DNA of 64,000 bases from Evernia prunastri. Taxonomy: Eukaryota > Ascomycota > Lecanoromycetes > Lecanorales > Parmeliaceae. Positions 1-11,796 of this stretch are shown piece by piece. Location: positions 186,001 to 250,000 of the forward strand of contig NKYR01000014.1 of the NCBI GenBank assembly GCA_003184365.1, given 5' to 3'. Position numbers and translations under genes: made by a program. The notes under the pieces were generated by a model. That model ran no database searches. It had not been told where the DNA came from and saw only the letters and a program-made list of their open reading frames with translations. Every line of letters begins with the position of its first letter. The stretch's first letter is position 1.

Positions 1-40
1 ACCCTCATTCCTCCCTTCTATCAGCTTCAGAACCTTCAAA

Positions 41-1381
41 ATGGTACCTGCCTCGCCTACCTCTATTTTACAAGCTTTAAGCTCCATTCACTAACCTTCC
101 TTACCAGTTCAACCCCGGCTTCTTTCAAGGCGACGACCCTATGTCCGGCATGTTTCCCCCAGGCACGATGGGCAGAGCAGGCGGCATGCCACCTCGCCGC
201 TTCGACGAATACTACCGCTGTTATCCTGTCGCCATGCTGCCTGGTCCTGAGCGTGAAAACGTGAACCATGGCGGAAAGGTCATCATGCCGCCCAGCGCGC
301 TCGACAAGCTGACAAGACTACACATCACGTATCCTATGCTCTTCGAACTGATAAATGGAAACAAGGATACTATGACGCATGCAGGTGTCTTGGAATTCAT
401 TGCGGAGGAGGGGAAGATCTATCTGCCATATTGGGTAAGACCATAACAAGCAAATGGCATTCTAGTAGAATATTGCTAAAGAGACGGGGCACCTAGATGC
501 TAGAGACCCTCTCCCTCGAACCCGGCGACCTTCTCCAGATCAAATCCACCGACCTCCCCTCCGGCTCCTTTGTCAAACTTCAAGCCCAGTCCACATCCTT
601 CCTTGACATATCCGACCCCAAAGCCGTCCTCGAGAACGCCTTCCGAAATTTTTCCTGCCTAAGTGTCGGCGACATCTTCACCTTCGCATACAATGACAAC
701 GTCTACTCTATGAAAGTGCTCGAAACAAAACCTGCCACAGCCGCAAAAGGGGCTATCAGTGTACTCGAGACGGATCTCGAAGTCGACTTCGCCACTCCGG
801 TGGGCTATGAAGAGCCCAAACGCGTCAGCGGCACCAGTACGCCTAGATCAACCACGGGCGGTTTGCCGGCCGGGGGAATGTTACACAACGCCGGTTCCAT
901 GGCCCAAGCAATCAACTACGCCTCCATAGCACCTACATCATCGACAGCAGCAGATGGAGCAAAAGCAGTATCTTCGAATTTCCTTCTAGGCGGCCAAAAG
1001 CTCAATGCGCGGAAAGGCAGCAAGGCGCCCACGCCCAAAGCATCCACCCCAGTCGCAGGCGCTTCTACGAACCCCCCTGCGACGACCGTCAGACGCACAA
1101 ACGGACCGCAACCGCTTCGCCTGCCGCCCGGGAAGTTATTCTTCGGCTACGAAGTCAAGCCCGTGCGTAAGACGGGCGAGGAGAAAGAGAAAGTGGAAGA
1201 CGAAAGCAAGCCCAAGTTCCAGGGCCAGGGGCAGACGCTGAGAGGAGGCTTGAAGCGCAAGGGCGGGGAGCCGGACGTCGTGGAGAAGATAGAAAAGGGC
1301 AAGGGGGCGGAGAAGAAAGATGCCGGTGCAGGAGGTGGGCAGAAATCAGGCGGGAGGACGCTGAGGGATACGCCGAAGTGA
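41..1381 (+). CDS. ufd1: UFD1, ubiquitin fusion degradation protein 1
   Basis: Model: join(41..43, 108..434, 497..1381), 404 aa. Exon 1 codes only for the start Met; intron 1 (44-107) and intron 2 (435-496) have GT...AG ends, and a CTAAC branch site is seen in intron 1. UFD1 is the Cdc48/p97 cofactor that works with Npl4 to extract ubiquitinated substrates from the ER membrane, chromatin and complexes for the proteasome. The N-terminal double-psi barrel region covers about residues 20-195, with GGKVIMPPSALDKL at about 57-70 and LEPGDLLQI just after intron 2. The conserved LPPGKLFFGYEV motif, typical of the UFD1 tail, is near residue 318. The last 80 residues are Lys/Glu/Gly-rich and probably disordered. 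The family is usually 310-400 aa, so the length fits. The family match is clear; the ATG-only first exon is inferred from the FNPGFF reading frame that follows it. Confidence 0.93.
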
Positions 1382-2713
1382 AGGAAAACGTATAGATATG
1401 CATGGCTGGCTGGCGTTGAAAGAAGGGAAGGCAGGATTTGCATAGCTAGCGAGCGTGTTCAGAGGCCCAGGCAAGCGAATCAATCGATAGCCGTCGAGGC
1501 CAATCATTAGACATGACCATTCCCAGTATTCCCATCCCACATCTCCGCAGAGAGAGAAAAAAACAAAACGACTCCGCAACCACACCACCCCCATCCACCA
1601 ACATGCAGCAAAGGCCCACAGGTGACCGATTGAGGCAGCCGAACACCACCCTCCACACCACCCTCCATATCTCCCACTCATCCCCATCCCCAACCCCAGC
1701 CTCCTTCTCCACCCCTTCTCCACCCCTTCCCTTTTCCCCCTCAAGCCCTCAGCAATAGAACCCCGCCCTACACTTCCAGCGCGCCAACTTTCCCCCTCTC
1801 CCACATTGCTACGTCCCGCACCGCACCCATCGCCTCGTGGGCCTTTCCGCCTCTCCTTCCCTTTCCATCCCCATCTTAAAAGCGCCGCGATAGCGGGAAC
1901 TTGAGAAGCGGTCGGGGCCGCGAAGGCAGGTGGAGCCTTGGGGAGGTCTTAATGCAGATTGAAAGAAAGGAGAGGATACGGTCAAAAAGATGTTGTGGTG
2001 CTGGGGATTGTTGAAGGGTAAGCATGCAGGCCTTGCAAGTGGAGGTGGCGATCCGACGTTTGGATCGCTTGAGAAAGGGGGAAGCAACCAAAGCCAAAGA
2101 GGGAGAGAAAGGAAAATATTGGACTCAAAAGGAACGTACGTCACGGGTGCGACTGGGGGTTAAATGGGATGATATTAGATCTATTAGTGCGGTTAAGATA
2201 TACCTAGGCACGACTATCTGATTGCAACTCTTCGGGCACGAAAATACTAAAGTAATGTAAACCCCCCACGTCATCCTGATCCGGCAGGCTCGTCAATCAC
2301 GGACAAAATTTTAGATGTACTTGAAGATAAAATTGAAATGTGGTGAGTTTGCGGTCTTGGTCCCGGGCGAGCAGATGCGGCAAAGTGGAGGTGTAGGTAT
2401 CTGTGCTGTTGTCTCGTGCGTTCTCGAAGCGCCTAGAGCTCCAGCAATTGCAATGGCAACGGGGAGGAAGGGTCTGGGTACCGCGTTTGATTAGAGAGTG
2501 TGGTGAGGAGCAGGTAGCGAAGATGGCGAGAGTAAATGCGTTGTGAAAGAAAACTGGCACTGGTTGACCAATCTCAAAGAGCCGCGTATCCCATCAAAAA
2601 CCAAGCATGGGAATGGATAAAGGGTAGCCCCTGTTTTGTTGTCTAGATGTCATATCATCATCCGTCGTGATTCGTTTGTTTGACAGATCCGAGCAGTCTT
2701 CGAAGCCTAGTCG
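1382..2713. other. Intergenic region between convergent genes
   Basis: No supported gene. It lies between the 3' ends of UFD1 (+) and the RRM-R3H gene (-). A pyrimidine-rich stretch (about 1560-1800, many CCCC/CTCC runs) dominates the first half. The short open frames on both strands have low-complexity translations and no recognisable domain. Confidence 0.6.
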
Positions 2714-4694
2714 TTACTCAACGATGATCTCCACTTGGCTGGACTGCTGTCTTAGCTCATCGCTACCTCGAGCTTGATGGCCATTCTGTCGCCCTCGGGA
2801 AAAAGCCGGAGGCCCACGCTCTGATGGGCCGCGTGGTTGCCTCATGGGTAAGCCTCTGTCTTGCGAGGAATTGTCAAAATTCATGCTAAAGGACCGATTG
2901 CTGCCAATAGCTCCTGCGCCGGACGGTCCAGAGGGTCCCGCATTTGATTGTTGGTTATCTTGGTCCCAAGAGAAAGCTCCTCTTAGGCGTCGAGGGCTTC
3001 CTCCGTTGGGTCCCATATTTCCTCCCAAGGACATACTGCCAAATCCGTTGACGAGAGCACCTTCATCGCGATATTGCCCCAGGGCGGAGCCAGAAGCAGT
3101 GGGTGTCAGGGTCGGTGTAACGGATGATGCAGTTCCAGTCCCATAGTCCTGGAACCTGGCAATATTGGATTGTAAATTAGGAGGGAAGCTAGCCGTCGAC
3201 GGGACAGGCGACGGGGTGTACGATCGTAGATCTGCAACAGACTTGGCTGCTCGTAGGTTTTGTGCTGTCCCAAAGCCACTGGGGGAATCGGGAATACCTA
3301 GGAAGCCAGAAGACTGCTGGCCTCGGAGAGTGTTGTACATTCCTGAGTCCGAGTTGTTCCGAGCTTCGTTGAAATCTATTGTAGCAGCGCGATTGAGGCC
3401 TCTGCTTCTTGATGGATCTCCGCCTTGAAGAGCCGAAACTTGCGGTATCGGGGGGCTTATACCTTGTTGACTCATATCTGGACGGTAGACGTGGACCTGC
3501 CGCTGTTCCCCATTACCGCGAGACACGTGCGCTAGCTGCATGTGGTGTGCCAGCGTATGTACTATCCGCCGTTGAGGTGGAGCCAAAGTTGATGGGAATA
3601 TCAAAGCCTCCCTCGATTTGTCGTCTCTGAAGAGCAGAAGCTGGCTGTAGAATGACAGGGTTTGGTGATCATTGAGATCTATGTCTTGTGAAACATGATT
3701 AGCTCCGTAACATATACGAATCATGTTTTGCTTACCTGGCATTTCATTTCTAGTGCCGATAGGTGATGGAGTGTTTGCTAGCCTATGGGAAGACAAGGAT
3801 GACATTGATGGCTGACTGTGTAACTGAGGTCCACCCATTGGTCTATGCTGCTCCTCGAGCTGCCCTCTTCGCTCTCTCTTCTCTCTTTCGATGCGCTCTC
3901 TTTCCTGCAGTGGGAGCATCTTCTTGTATTCCACACGCAATTTTCTCCCTTGCAGCTCATAATGATTCAATTGTTCAATCACCGATTGAGTCTCGTCCGG
4001 TGAAGTGAAGTTGGCAAATGCAAGGCCACGGAAGACGCCGTTGTCGAAGTGGTAATTGAAAGCATACGGCAGTGGAAGGTTCAATTGCGTCATGAGATCT
4101 ACCAACTGCTCCTTTTTCACAGCGAAAGGAATGTTCTTGATGACGATAGCAGTTGGTATGAGCTCGTCGTCAGGATCAGTCGCATATTGTTCAGACCGCA
4201 GATGAGACATCCCAAGAGGCGAAGGGCCGTGACCACCCCCATACATATTTGGGTTGGACATCTGCTGCGTGTCCATCCATGACTACACGCCTCAGCGTCA
4301 GCAAAAGGGGACAAGCCCGAGAAGGCGAGGTACATACTGTTGGTATAGCGCTGCGTCCTCGTGTCTGTGACTTCATCCTTCCGGTAGCTGCTGCAAAAGG
4401 TGGAGCGAAATTGTTGTTGGTACTGAAGGCGTTGGTATTCCATGTCTGAGGTTGAGGAAGCTCATAGTTGTAGCCATTCGTTTGCACTTGACCGTTCATC
4501 CTGTCAAACCTGTTCGTCTCATATCTCATAGATTGGTCGTCGGGCGTATATACATTGTTTGGCATTTGGCCGTAGGCATCAAAGTGTCGGGAAGGTTGAC
4601 GGTGGAGCATCTGCTGTGGATGGCGATGAGAGCCCGGAGAGCGTGAGGATGTCTGGTCGTAATACATGTCGTTGTGATGAGGGTGGTTATTCAT
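2714..4694 (-). CDS. RRM and R3H domain RNA-binding protein (Pin4/Cip2-like)
   Basis: Model: complement(join(2714..3678, 3736..4282, 4338..4694)), 622 aa. The first exon is Asn/Gln/His-rich. An RRM at about residues 158-238 has IVIKNIPF as its RNP2-like strand and GLAFANF as RNP1. An R3H-like module follows intron 2, with DLNDHQTLSFYSQL and a central IVHTLAHHMQL helix at about residues 300-370. This RRM-R3H pairing is that of yeast Pin4/Mdt1 and fission yeast Cip1/Cip2, cytoplasmic post-transcriptional regulators tied to stress and checkpoint responses. The C-terminal half is Ser/Gly/Asn/Arg-rich with SPSP/TPS sites and RG motifs, likely disordered and phosphorylated. Intron 2 is 57 nt, a multiple of three, and has no stop, so unspliced RNA stays in frame; splicing restores the family-typical MPDLNDHQT. 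The start at 4694 sits in a good context (CCAACATGA). Confidence 0.88.
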
Positions 4695-6758
4695 GTTGGC
4701 TTCCTTCTGTGGCTGGACGAGCGTCCCGGTTCGGGGCGGAAGCTGTTGGAGACTCGCGGTCTTGGGAGGATTCGAACGCGATAGCTAGGGTTTGACGAAC
4801 GTCTTTCTTTGGGTCGAGGACAGTGGTAGGGTACAGGCCCAAGATTTCTCTACTGCAAGCGAGGGCGTTAGATGATTATTAGTTGGGCTTGGGTTAGATC
4901 TATCGGAAGATTTGGAGGTCGTAGATCGTCTCTTCAGTGCTCATGCATGTATCGTAATGGAAGTCGTCACAAGGAGCTGGCAGTGAGTGTGAGGGGCGGA
5001 AGTAGATTGGTATGGCTTGAGAGTCGTAAGGACGTTGATGATGGCCGTTGGGGGGTTGATCAAGAGCTCTCCCCACAAAGTTAAGCTTCACTCAGAGCTT
5101 TGGCTTGAGAGACGATGGCTCAAGGGACACACGCGAACGCAAGACTTGCGCCAGTTGGAGAAACCTTGTAGTATTAGACAGCCGTGATAATGTAGATAAT
5201 AATCTGAAAAGATATGTTTTGAGTTCGTCAGAAAGAATGCGCCATGAAAAGATGGAGACCCGCGACAGTTGGGAGGTTGAAGGTTGAGGTGGAAAGTAGG
5301 AACAAAAAAAAAAGAGCAAGAGAGAGAGAAAGAGAGAGAGAGAGAGTACGATCAGACCGAGTCGGTACTTTAGAATTAACTTAAGTTACCTACCTTATGA
5401 TCCAGGGATTTACCACGCTAATTTTAATTTCTCGCTTGGCCTTTTGGGGCCTTTGGGACCTTTGGTCAACCATACTTGAGAAGTTGAGGTAAGTCCATAA
5501 CCACAACCCCAAAACAATAGATCGAGCGGATCCCTGCACACCCTGTAAGCAAGCAATCAAAAGTTGCTTTCTGTATACGGTACATCTTTTCTGTCGCTGA
5601 GAAAGGGGCATAATCACAGGAGCTTGGCTCATCTCCACGAATCGTACCTTACCCTATGACCGCCGGCATCTCGTAATCCTTGTCACATTTCTCCTACGAT
5701 GAACTACCTATCCTAAGGCGCTTTATTGCTCAATGCTCTATCCACACAGAGCGTTTACATATGATTTTGCGCGCGTGATTGGGTGTTTCCCCTCCGAAGC
5801 TCACTTGGCTGCGAAACGGCGTGATGCCGCCGCCGTCAAATGAAGGTCAAAGATCTGCTACCTCTAGCAGATTTCTAGTGTGCTAGGTATGTAACTCGAG
5901 TCTACTAAGCTAGCCATAGGCGGAAGCTGCCTTTAGGGGCCGGAAAGACATCCCAGCTCCCACGCGCTCAGGAGATCTGTTGGTACAGAATACATTCAAC
6001 GATTGGGGGGACTTGACGATCCGTATATGAAAAAAAAAGGAGTATCCTCGAGTCTCGACTGGGTCAGCATGGAGCGCATCCGTTCATGTATCTTTTAGGA
6101 TTGCGCTCAATTACCGCTTGATGATCTGATAATGGCAACCTGCAGGAAGACTACAGTACTCTATCATAGCGCCGCTGCAACCCCTCTTTCGGTGATCATG
6201 GGACAAGGCTTGCCTTCTCCATGCGGACAGTAGGTTAAGAAGCTTTCTCATCCCCGATTATCACCTTGGCCAGTCTTCTTGACCCGCGGCGTTCGACGTG
6301 CGTCTATGTCCTGTGAAAAGTGTGCATAAAAAGGAAAGCGAATTTTCTGGAGGAAAGGAGATCTTTTGTATAACGCCGCCAACTTTTGGATTGGATTTAT
6401 CGGTGTAAGGATTCGCCTAATGCTAGTTTGCTGCCAAAAAGCTAGCTGGCGAAATTGACTGGCTGCCGACAAAAGGATAGCTTCCACTCAGACTTCTGGG
6501 TTCACGGGTCCTTCCAAGCGCAACCCTTACCTTGGGTCCATTCTGGTCACGTGATCTCGGGGAGATAGACCTTTTGGGCAATCGCTGACAGCGGAGCACT
6601 CATTTTGCACCATGGCATTAAGTACAAGTACTGGAGGGGGTTTTTGGAGGCGTCCGGGATCTGATCCGAAACGAAATCATAGGACGATGTCAGATTAGAT
6701 TAGGATATGCGCAACGTATTGTATTTGCCTTTAAAGCACACATCTAAGATACATCGAT
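4695..6758. other. Intergenic: promoter/5' UTR of the RRM-R3H gene and 3' flank of TRM6
   Basis: No supported gene. The RRM-R3H gene is transcribed leftward from here, so the part near 4700-5400 is its likely 5' UTR and promoter. It includes the A-run and GA repeat at 5306-5346. The small open frames near 5390-5640 and 6248-6487 have no recognisable features. Confidence 0.55.
5314..5346. repeat. GA-rich microsatellite
   Basis: A purine run of GA/GAAA units directly follows an A10 tract upstream of the RRM-R3H gene start. It may act as a nucleosome-poor promoter element; that is inference. Confidence 0.8.
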
Positions 6759-8560
6759 CTACATGCCTTCCGACGTAGGAGTTTCATGCTTGGACGAACT
6801 CCTTGTCACTCCACCGTCGACCTTTCGCCGCTTGAACTTCCCTCTTGCCTCGATTTTCTCTTCAGCTGGCAGTACCCTCGTAGCAGTGAAGACGTAGCCT
6901 TCTGAGCCACCACGCCCTGTCATAGGAGGATGTGTTCGACCAGGGAGTACTTGCCAGCTTTTACTGCGTGCTGTCTGTATTGTAGGAGCAAGCAGAAGCG
7001 TTGGGTTGAGAGGGAAATCCTCCGTAGGCATCGAATCCGAATCCGGTGGGTTGGTAACGAACGCTGTCCGTCGGCCTGTTGAGTAGCAGTCTGACAACTC
7101 CACCAGTGACTCGATGGTAGGCGAATAAACGACCACTTGAGCGGCACCTCGTAAAAGTGGGACTGTATGCTGCAGTATCGAGACAGGGTTCATGACAGAG
7201 GCCACAATTAAGCCATCGAATTCACCAGCACGAGTTTCATCCACAACGAACTTGATACGTTCCCATCGTCGCCGTTTCCGGTAGTAATTGCTTCGCTTCC
7301 CACTCTTCCAGCTTTGAATAGTCTCCTCGGAAGCGAATTCGGGCTCCGCATAGCCCATGTCGTCTTCTGGCGAGAGGAGCTGAAGCCAGGAGAGGGTCTT
7401 GAGGTGGCTCTCAAGCGGGTGGGATATTGATGGATTGAATGCGTCAAAATGGAAGTATTTAAGCAGGGACAGATTCGGTTGAGCGTTGGCGTGGATAAGA
7501 GTGATCGTATTTGTGGTAAGTGGACCTGACGTCTTCCCCGGGCGAGGGCGGTGCCGCGGTGGCCCAGCTTCATCTCTGGTCCCGGAATCTCCATTTACGT
7601 CGTCTCCGATAGCAGTAGCGGCTTCTTGCTTCGACGATCCTTTGCTCTTTATTTCTTGTTCGTCATGATCGGAAGGATGTAGGATTGCCATCTTCTCTGC
7701 CAAGTAGGCCACGAGCAGCCCTGCCGTCTCATCTATCACAAGCCACCTCCCTCCTCTCATCTGCATACCATCTGCGTCGAGTAATGGTGTTGGAATTGAG
7801 GGCGTCCAATGCACATTTGACCAGCTACCGATCAAGGACAGTATTTCTTCTCTTATTTCCATGATCTTCATAGGCTCCTTATCCGTAAGGATCCACCGCG
7901 CCAGCGTTGGGACATCTAATGGTAGTACAGTAAACCTCCTGAGGTACTTCTTTGTCTTTCGTAGCGTGTACTTGGCAAGGGCAAATGCCGTCTTCTGGTC
8001 TAGAGCTGAGTGTGACTCGAGGATTTTCGCAATCAGCTCCTTCCCCGATCCTGTGCTTTGCACCTTTAAGGCCTCAATCTGATCCATTGTCATGATCTGG
8101 CTGTTAGGATCGTCGATAATCTGACGGTTGGTTCGCATGACGACTTCTCCATTCTGGCCCACCGACTCGTATTCTACACCATCTCCACTCGCGCCAGGAT
8201 TCCCGCCCTCTGCTTCAGTAGGTGTTTCAGGGACATCATCCTTGATATCTGCATAGAGTTCGGCGGCCGGCACTATCCGAAGACCTGACTGTGCTTTACC
8301 ATCGTCGGTGACAATGTCCCGAATTTCGAAGGTAAGGTAGTAAGGCCGACCCAGGATGTTGTTTGCTTGGAATGCCCCATATTTGCCAATGGGTATTGTA
8401 CTGACTCTATCGTCAGCATCGCAGCGCGAAAGAGAGAAGGTGAGACTGCTCACTCCAGCTACTTCACATACGTATTTGGCAAGACTTGGACAACTATTGT
8501 CGACTCTGAAGGCAGACGTAGCGCAACATACGCATCTGGCTGAACGAGCTCTTGCTTCAT
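6759..8560 (-). CDS. trm6: TRM6, non-catalytic subunit of tRNA (adenine-58-N1) methyltransferase
   Basis: Model: complement(join(6759..8406, 8472..8560)), 578 aa, one 65-nt intron. TRM6 (Gcd10) pairs with the catalytic TRM61 (Gcd14) to make m1A58 in nuclear tRNAs, including initiator tRNA-Met. The spliced N-terminus reads QPDAYVALRLPSES, then IGKYGAFQANNILGRPYYLT, the usual Gcd10 opening. NRQIIDDPNSQ, TGSGKELIAKI, ALDQKTAFALAKY and YLRRFTVLPLD follow in the family order. The C-terminal half keeps the degenerate methyltransferase fold (FDGLIVAS, with the end lacking an AdoMet-binding site). A charged tail with KFKRRKVDG may be a nuclear signal. The start at 8560 was chosen because the protein then begins just before the conserved VALRLPSE. 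It is divergent from the MINDY gene, with starts 446 bp apart. Confidence 0.93.
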
Positions 8561-9006
8561 CCTTGAATGGAAGCGCCTCTACAGAGCCTCTCGCTGTTAT
8601 TGCTGTGAGTGTAAGAGTAGTGCCAAGATTTGGTTCCTGAAAAGTATCGTTTATCGATAAGAGGGGCGGGACTTGGTGCCTGTTGATTCGTACACACTTC
8701 CTCTTTCACTTGCTTTCCACTGTTACCCATCGTCTCATGTTTTTTCTGAAAGCTGAGTCCAAGATTCTTCTGGTTAAGTCTTTTGCCACTGTTTGCGCAT
8801 CTCCAGCTATGACCGCTGCGCAAGTTTCTCTACCGCCTGCACCGCCTCGAACCTGAGTAACACGACATTGTCATTGAACGACGAAACTAATTTCAACCAC
8901 TACCTTCGTGATCCAAGAAACCCCTCTCTTACGTTGTCAAACTGGAATTGAAGAGGCGTCATTGGCATCATAGGCAATTTGGATATACATTCGATAAGAA
9001 CAAAGG
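8561..9006. promoter_or_regulatory. Divergent promoter region of TRM6 and the MINDY deubiquitinase
   Basis: 446 bp separate the two start codons, so both promoters must lie here or overlap the 5' UTRs. No TATA box stands out. No motif could be assigned to a named factor. Confidence 0.55.
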
Positions 9007-11796
9007 ATGATGGTCCGCAAGCAAGTCAACGCTGCCGAACGTCAGACTGCCCCAACGATTCCTTATCCAATTACACCTACATCGCCGGTTGAGAGAAGGG
9101 CAAAGCTTCCAGCTTCTCCTCGTGGTGTGCAATCACAGGGGGTAAACGAGAGAGCAGAAAGAGGTATCAATACGCCTGAGCTCCCCGATGGCCCGCGACG
9201 CCCCTACGAAAGTACGATGAATTATGAGCTACCTCCTCAACTAGGAGTGGGCGACAGCTTCGCAGGCAATGATTCTACGCAGTTAGACGGAGGTCTGCCA
9301 CCTAAGTTACAAGTCGGGTCCGCGGATGCCACGCCAAGGACTTCATCCGAAAGCCAGAGGTCCAACCACTCTGCTAGAAATATAAATTCAGATCGTGCCT
9401 ATAGTAATAGCCAACCTAGCCAACCCATCCACAGAAGACAGCGATCATCTTCTAGTAATCCCTTTCGTCGCAACAATGACCACGATGGAAAAGCGCCAGA
9501 CCGACCCAACTATGGCGGAGAAAGCAGTGCTGATGTTTGGGGTAATGGTCCGAAAATCGACAAAAAGGATCCACCCACTGAGCCGTGGTTGGACTTTAAA
9601 CACACGCTGGAAAAACAGCCTCCAGCTCACTTGGATTCTGGACTTCATCTTGCGGACACCAGACAGGAGACCGAGCCTATAACATACCCAGCGCCAATCC
9701 CCAATGAGGGCATGAGGCCCTTTCAGCAAGCTCTACATTTCGATTCTCAAGTTGCAGGAGCTCCAGAGGTGGATGTACGTCCACCAGTGAACCAAGACAG
9801 CCGACTGGGGTATGCGCCAGATAGCGGAGAACCACTTGCAGACCCTTCCTATAACGTTTGGGACGACGCAAGACAGACTTCGAGCTTCAGTCATACTTCT
9901 ATGAATAATTCCAACGCCCAGAATGTCACTTCAGAATTGCCATCGGATGATTCAAAACCTGAAAGGCTTCCACCGCAACCCCCAAGGCCTCCAAAGAATT
10001 TCAATACCAGCGGAAACGCAGCATCCACAACAGGGTCGCAGATACCTCAGGACGGGTCTCCGAGACCGAACAGAGCCGGCGAAACTTACCAAATTCGGCT
10101 GGTCAATTGGTATGATGTTTCATCTCCTACTAATCCGCGACGGTCGCCCATCATGGTACAAAACGCCAATGGCCCCTGTCCACTTCTGGCGCTGGTCAAT
10201 GCCTTAGTACTCACAACTCGTTCTGATACCACTACGGCCTTGATAGAGACTTTGAGAGTCCGTGAGCAAGTCAGCTTGGGTCTCTTGCTTGATGCTGTCA
10301 TTGATGAGCTCATGTCCGGCCGAAGACGAGGCTCGGGCGGTATATTGCCTGATGTCAGCGATCTCTACGCTTTCCTTGTTACACTTCATACGGGTATGAA
10401 TGTCAATCCACGCTTCGTCCCGTCAGAGGAATCCGCTGTCAACCTGATGGATGCTCCAATTGACATTCCAACGAGCTTACACGAGTCTCGAAAAGCCGGA
10501 GGGTTTGAGGACACCCGAGAGATGAGGCTGTACAGCACCTTCTCGATCCCATTGATTCATGGGTGGATCCCTCCAAGAAATCATCCCGCCTTTGCGGCTT
10601 TGAAGCGTACAGCAGAGACATACGAGGATGCGCAAAATATCATGTTTAGAGAAGAGGAATTAGAAGAGAAGCTCCAGCGACAAGGTCTGAGGCCGGAAGA
10701 ACAATTGATTCTCGAGGATATTGCCAGCGTCAAATACTTTTTGTCGTCTACCGCAACTCAGCTCACTGGTTACGGCCTGGATACTGTTACCGAGACCCTC
10801 GCGCCAGGCTCTGTTGCCATATTATTTCGCAACGACCACTTCAGCACACTGTACCGGCATCCAAAGTCGGGCCAACTCCTGACCTTAGTGACCGACATGG
10901 GATATGCTGGTCACGACGAAGTCGTCTGGGAGAGCCTAGTGGACGTCAGTGGTGAAGGCTGTGAATTTTTTGCAGGCGATTTCAGACCTGTAGGCAATGT
11001 TGCTGGTGACACCCAACAGCAGCCGACAAGCAGCCAAGAAGAAGACGGCTCGGGGTGGACGACAGTGGCTAGCCGATCTCGACGTGGCCAACAACTCAGC
11101 AGATCAAATTCCAATCTACCAGCTCTCGATACCCTGAACATCAACGATAGCTATCCAAATATCTCGTCTGCGAATACCGAGCAAGAGGACCATGACTTGG
11201 CCTTGGCCATGCAATTGCAAGAGGAAGAAGAGGAGCGTGAGCGCCAAGAATCCGCTAAACGAAAGCGTGATGATGAACTCTCTCGAGCATATCTTAATGC
11301 AGCAGACTCGCAAGGTCGCCGTACCTTTCCAGGATTCGGCCGCGGTGCTGGTGCAAGTGGTGGTGGTCCGAGCCCTCCCCCTCGTGGCCGTGGAAGTGCA
11401 AGACAAGCACCAACAAAATCAGCCGATGACGATGAGGATGCGCCACCGCCTACCTACGAACAAGCTGCGAAAGGTCCAGCCTATATTCCCCCATCAAACC
11501 ACCCAGTAATTTCACACGATTCGTCAAGCCGTGGTGGCTTCACGCCAAGACCAGGTCCTACACCAGCGACGAGGCCGAGGCAATCGTCCAGTGCGTACGC
11601 CGAGCACGCTGCTTCGTATGGGCACTCGCCTTCACGGAGAGGGCACATGCCTCGGTCTTCAGCTTCTGGCACGGGAAGAGGAGGTATTGGTGGATTGGAT
11701 TGTGCGCCAGGCGTGGTTCGGAGACGGAGCGGTGCACCAGGATCGGCTGTGTCGTTGGAGGACGACAAGAAGGATAAGGACTGCATTATCATGTGA
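9007..11796 (+). CDS. MINDY-family deubiquitinase with UIM and C-terminal CaaX box
   Basis: Intronless, 929 aa. The MINDY (FAM63) cysteine protease domain trims Lys48-linked polyubiquitin. The catalytic core spans about residues 360-660: NANGPCPLLALVNAL carries the nucleophile Cys391 (the preceding Gln is replaced by Asn, as in the family), and FRNDHFSTLYRH carries the general-base His611. About 360 N-terminal residues are Pro/Ser/Asn-rich and disordered. After the core comes an acidic UIM/MIU-like helix, EDHDLALAMQLQEEEEE, near 728-744, then RG-rich low complexity and a PPTY motif (PPxY, a WW-domain ligand) near 817. The protein ends in Cys-Ile-Ile-Met, a canonical CaaX box with Met last, predicting farnesylation and membrane attachment. 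I recall that the two budding-yeast relatives (YPL191C/Miy1 and YGL082W) are also listed as predicted prenylation targets, so the trait is probably ancestral. It has no introns. Confidence 0.9.
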   Translation: MMVRKQVNAAERQTAPTIPYPITPTSPVERRAKLPASPRGVQSQGVNERAERGINTPELPDGPRRPYESTMNYELPPQLGVGDSFAGNDSTQLDGGLPPKLQVGSADATPRTSSESQRSNHSARNINSDRAYSNSQPSQPIHRRQRSSSSNPFRRNNDHDGKAPDRPNYGGESSADVWGNGPKIDKKDPPTEPWLDFKHTLEKQPPAHLDSGLHLADTRQETEPITYPAPIPNEGMRPFQQALHFDSQVAGAPEVDVRPPVNQDSRLGYAPDSGEPLADPSYNVWDDARQTSSFSHTSMNNSNAQNVTSELPSDDSKPERLPPQPPRPPKNFNTSGNAASTTGSQIPQDGSPRPNRAGETYQIRLVNWYDVSSPTNPRRSPIMVQNANGPCPLLALVNALVLTTRSDTTTALIETLRVREQVSLGLLLDAVIDELMSGRRRGSGGILPDVSDLYAFLVTLHTGMNVNPRFVPSEESAVNLMDAPIDIPTSLHESRKAGGFEDTREMRLYSTFSIPLIHGWIPPRNHPAFAALKRTAETYEDAQNIMFREEELEEKLQRQGLRPEEQLILEDIASVKYFLSSTATQLTGYGLDTVTETLAPGSVAILFRNDHFSTLYRHPKSGQLLTLVTDMGYAGHDEVVWESLVDVSGEGCEFFAGDFRPVGNVAGDTQQQPTSSQEEDGSGWTTVASRSRRGQQLSRSNSNLPALDTLNINDSYPNISSANTEQEDHDLALAMQLQEEEEERERQESAKRKRDDELSRAYLNAADSQGRRTFPGFGRGAGASGGGPSPPPRGRGSARQAPTKSADDDEDAPPPTYEQAAKGPAYIPPSNHPVISHDSSSRGGFTPRPGPTPATRPRQSSSAYAEHAASYGHSPSRRGHMPRSSASGTGRGGIGGLDCAPGVVRRRSGAPGSAVSLEDDKKDKDCIIM

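Noticed and set aside
1147..2144. Several 70-150 codon minus-strand frames downstream of UFD1
   Set aside because: Translations are Ser/Pro/Leu/Arg low complexity caused by pyrimidine-rich DNA, with no conserved motif.
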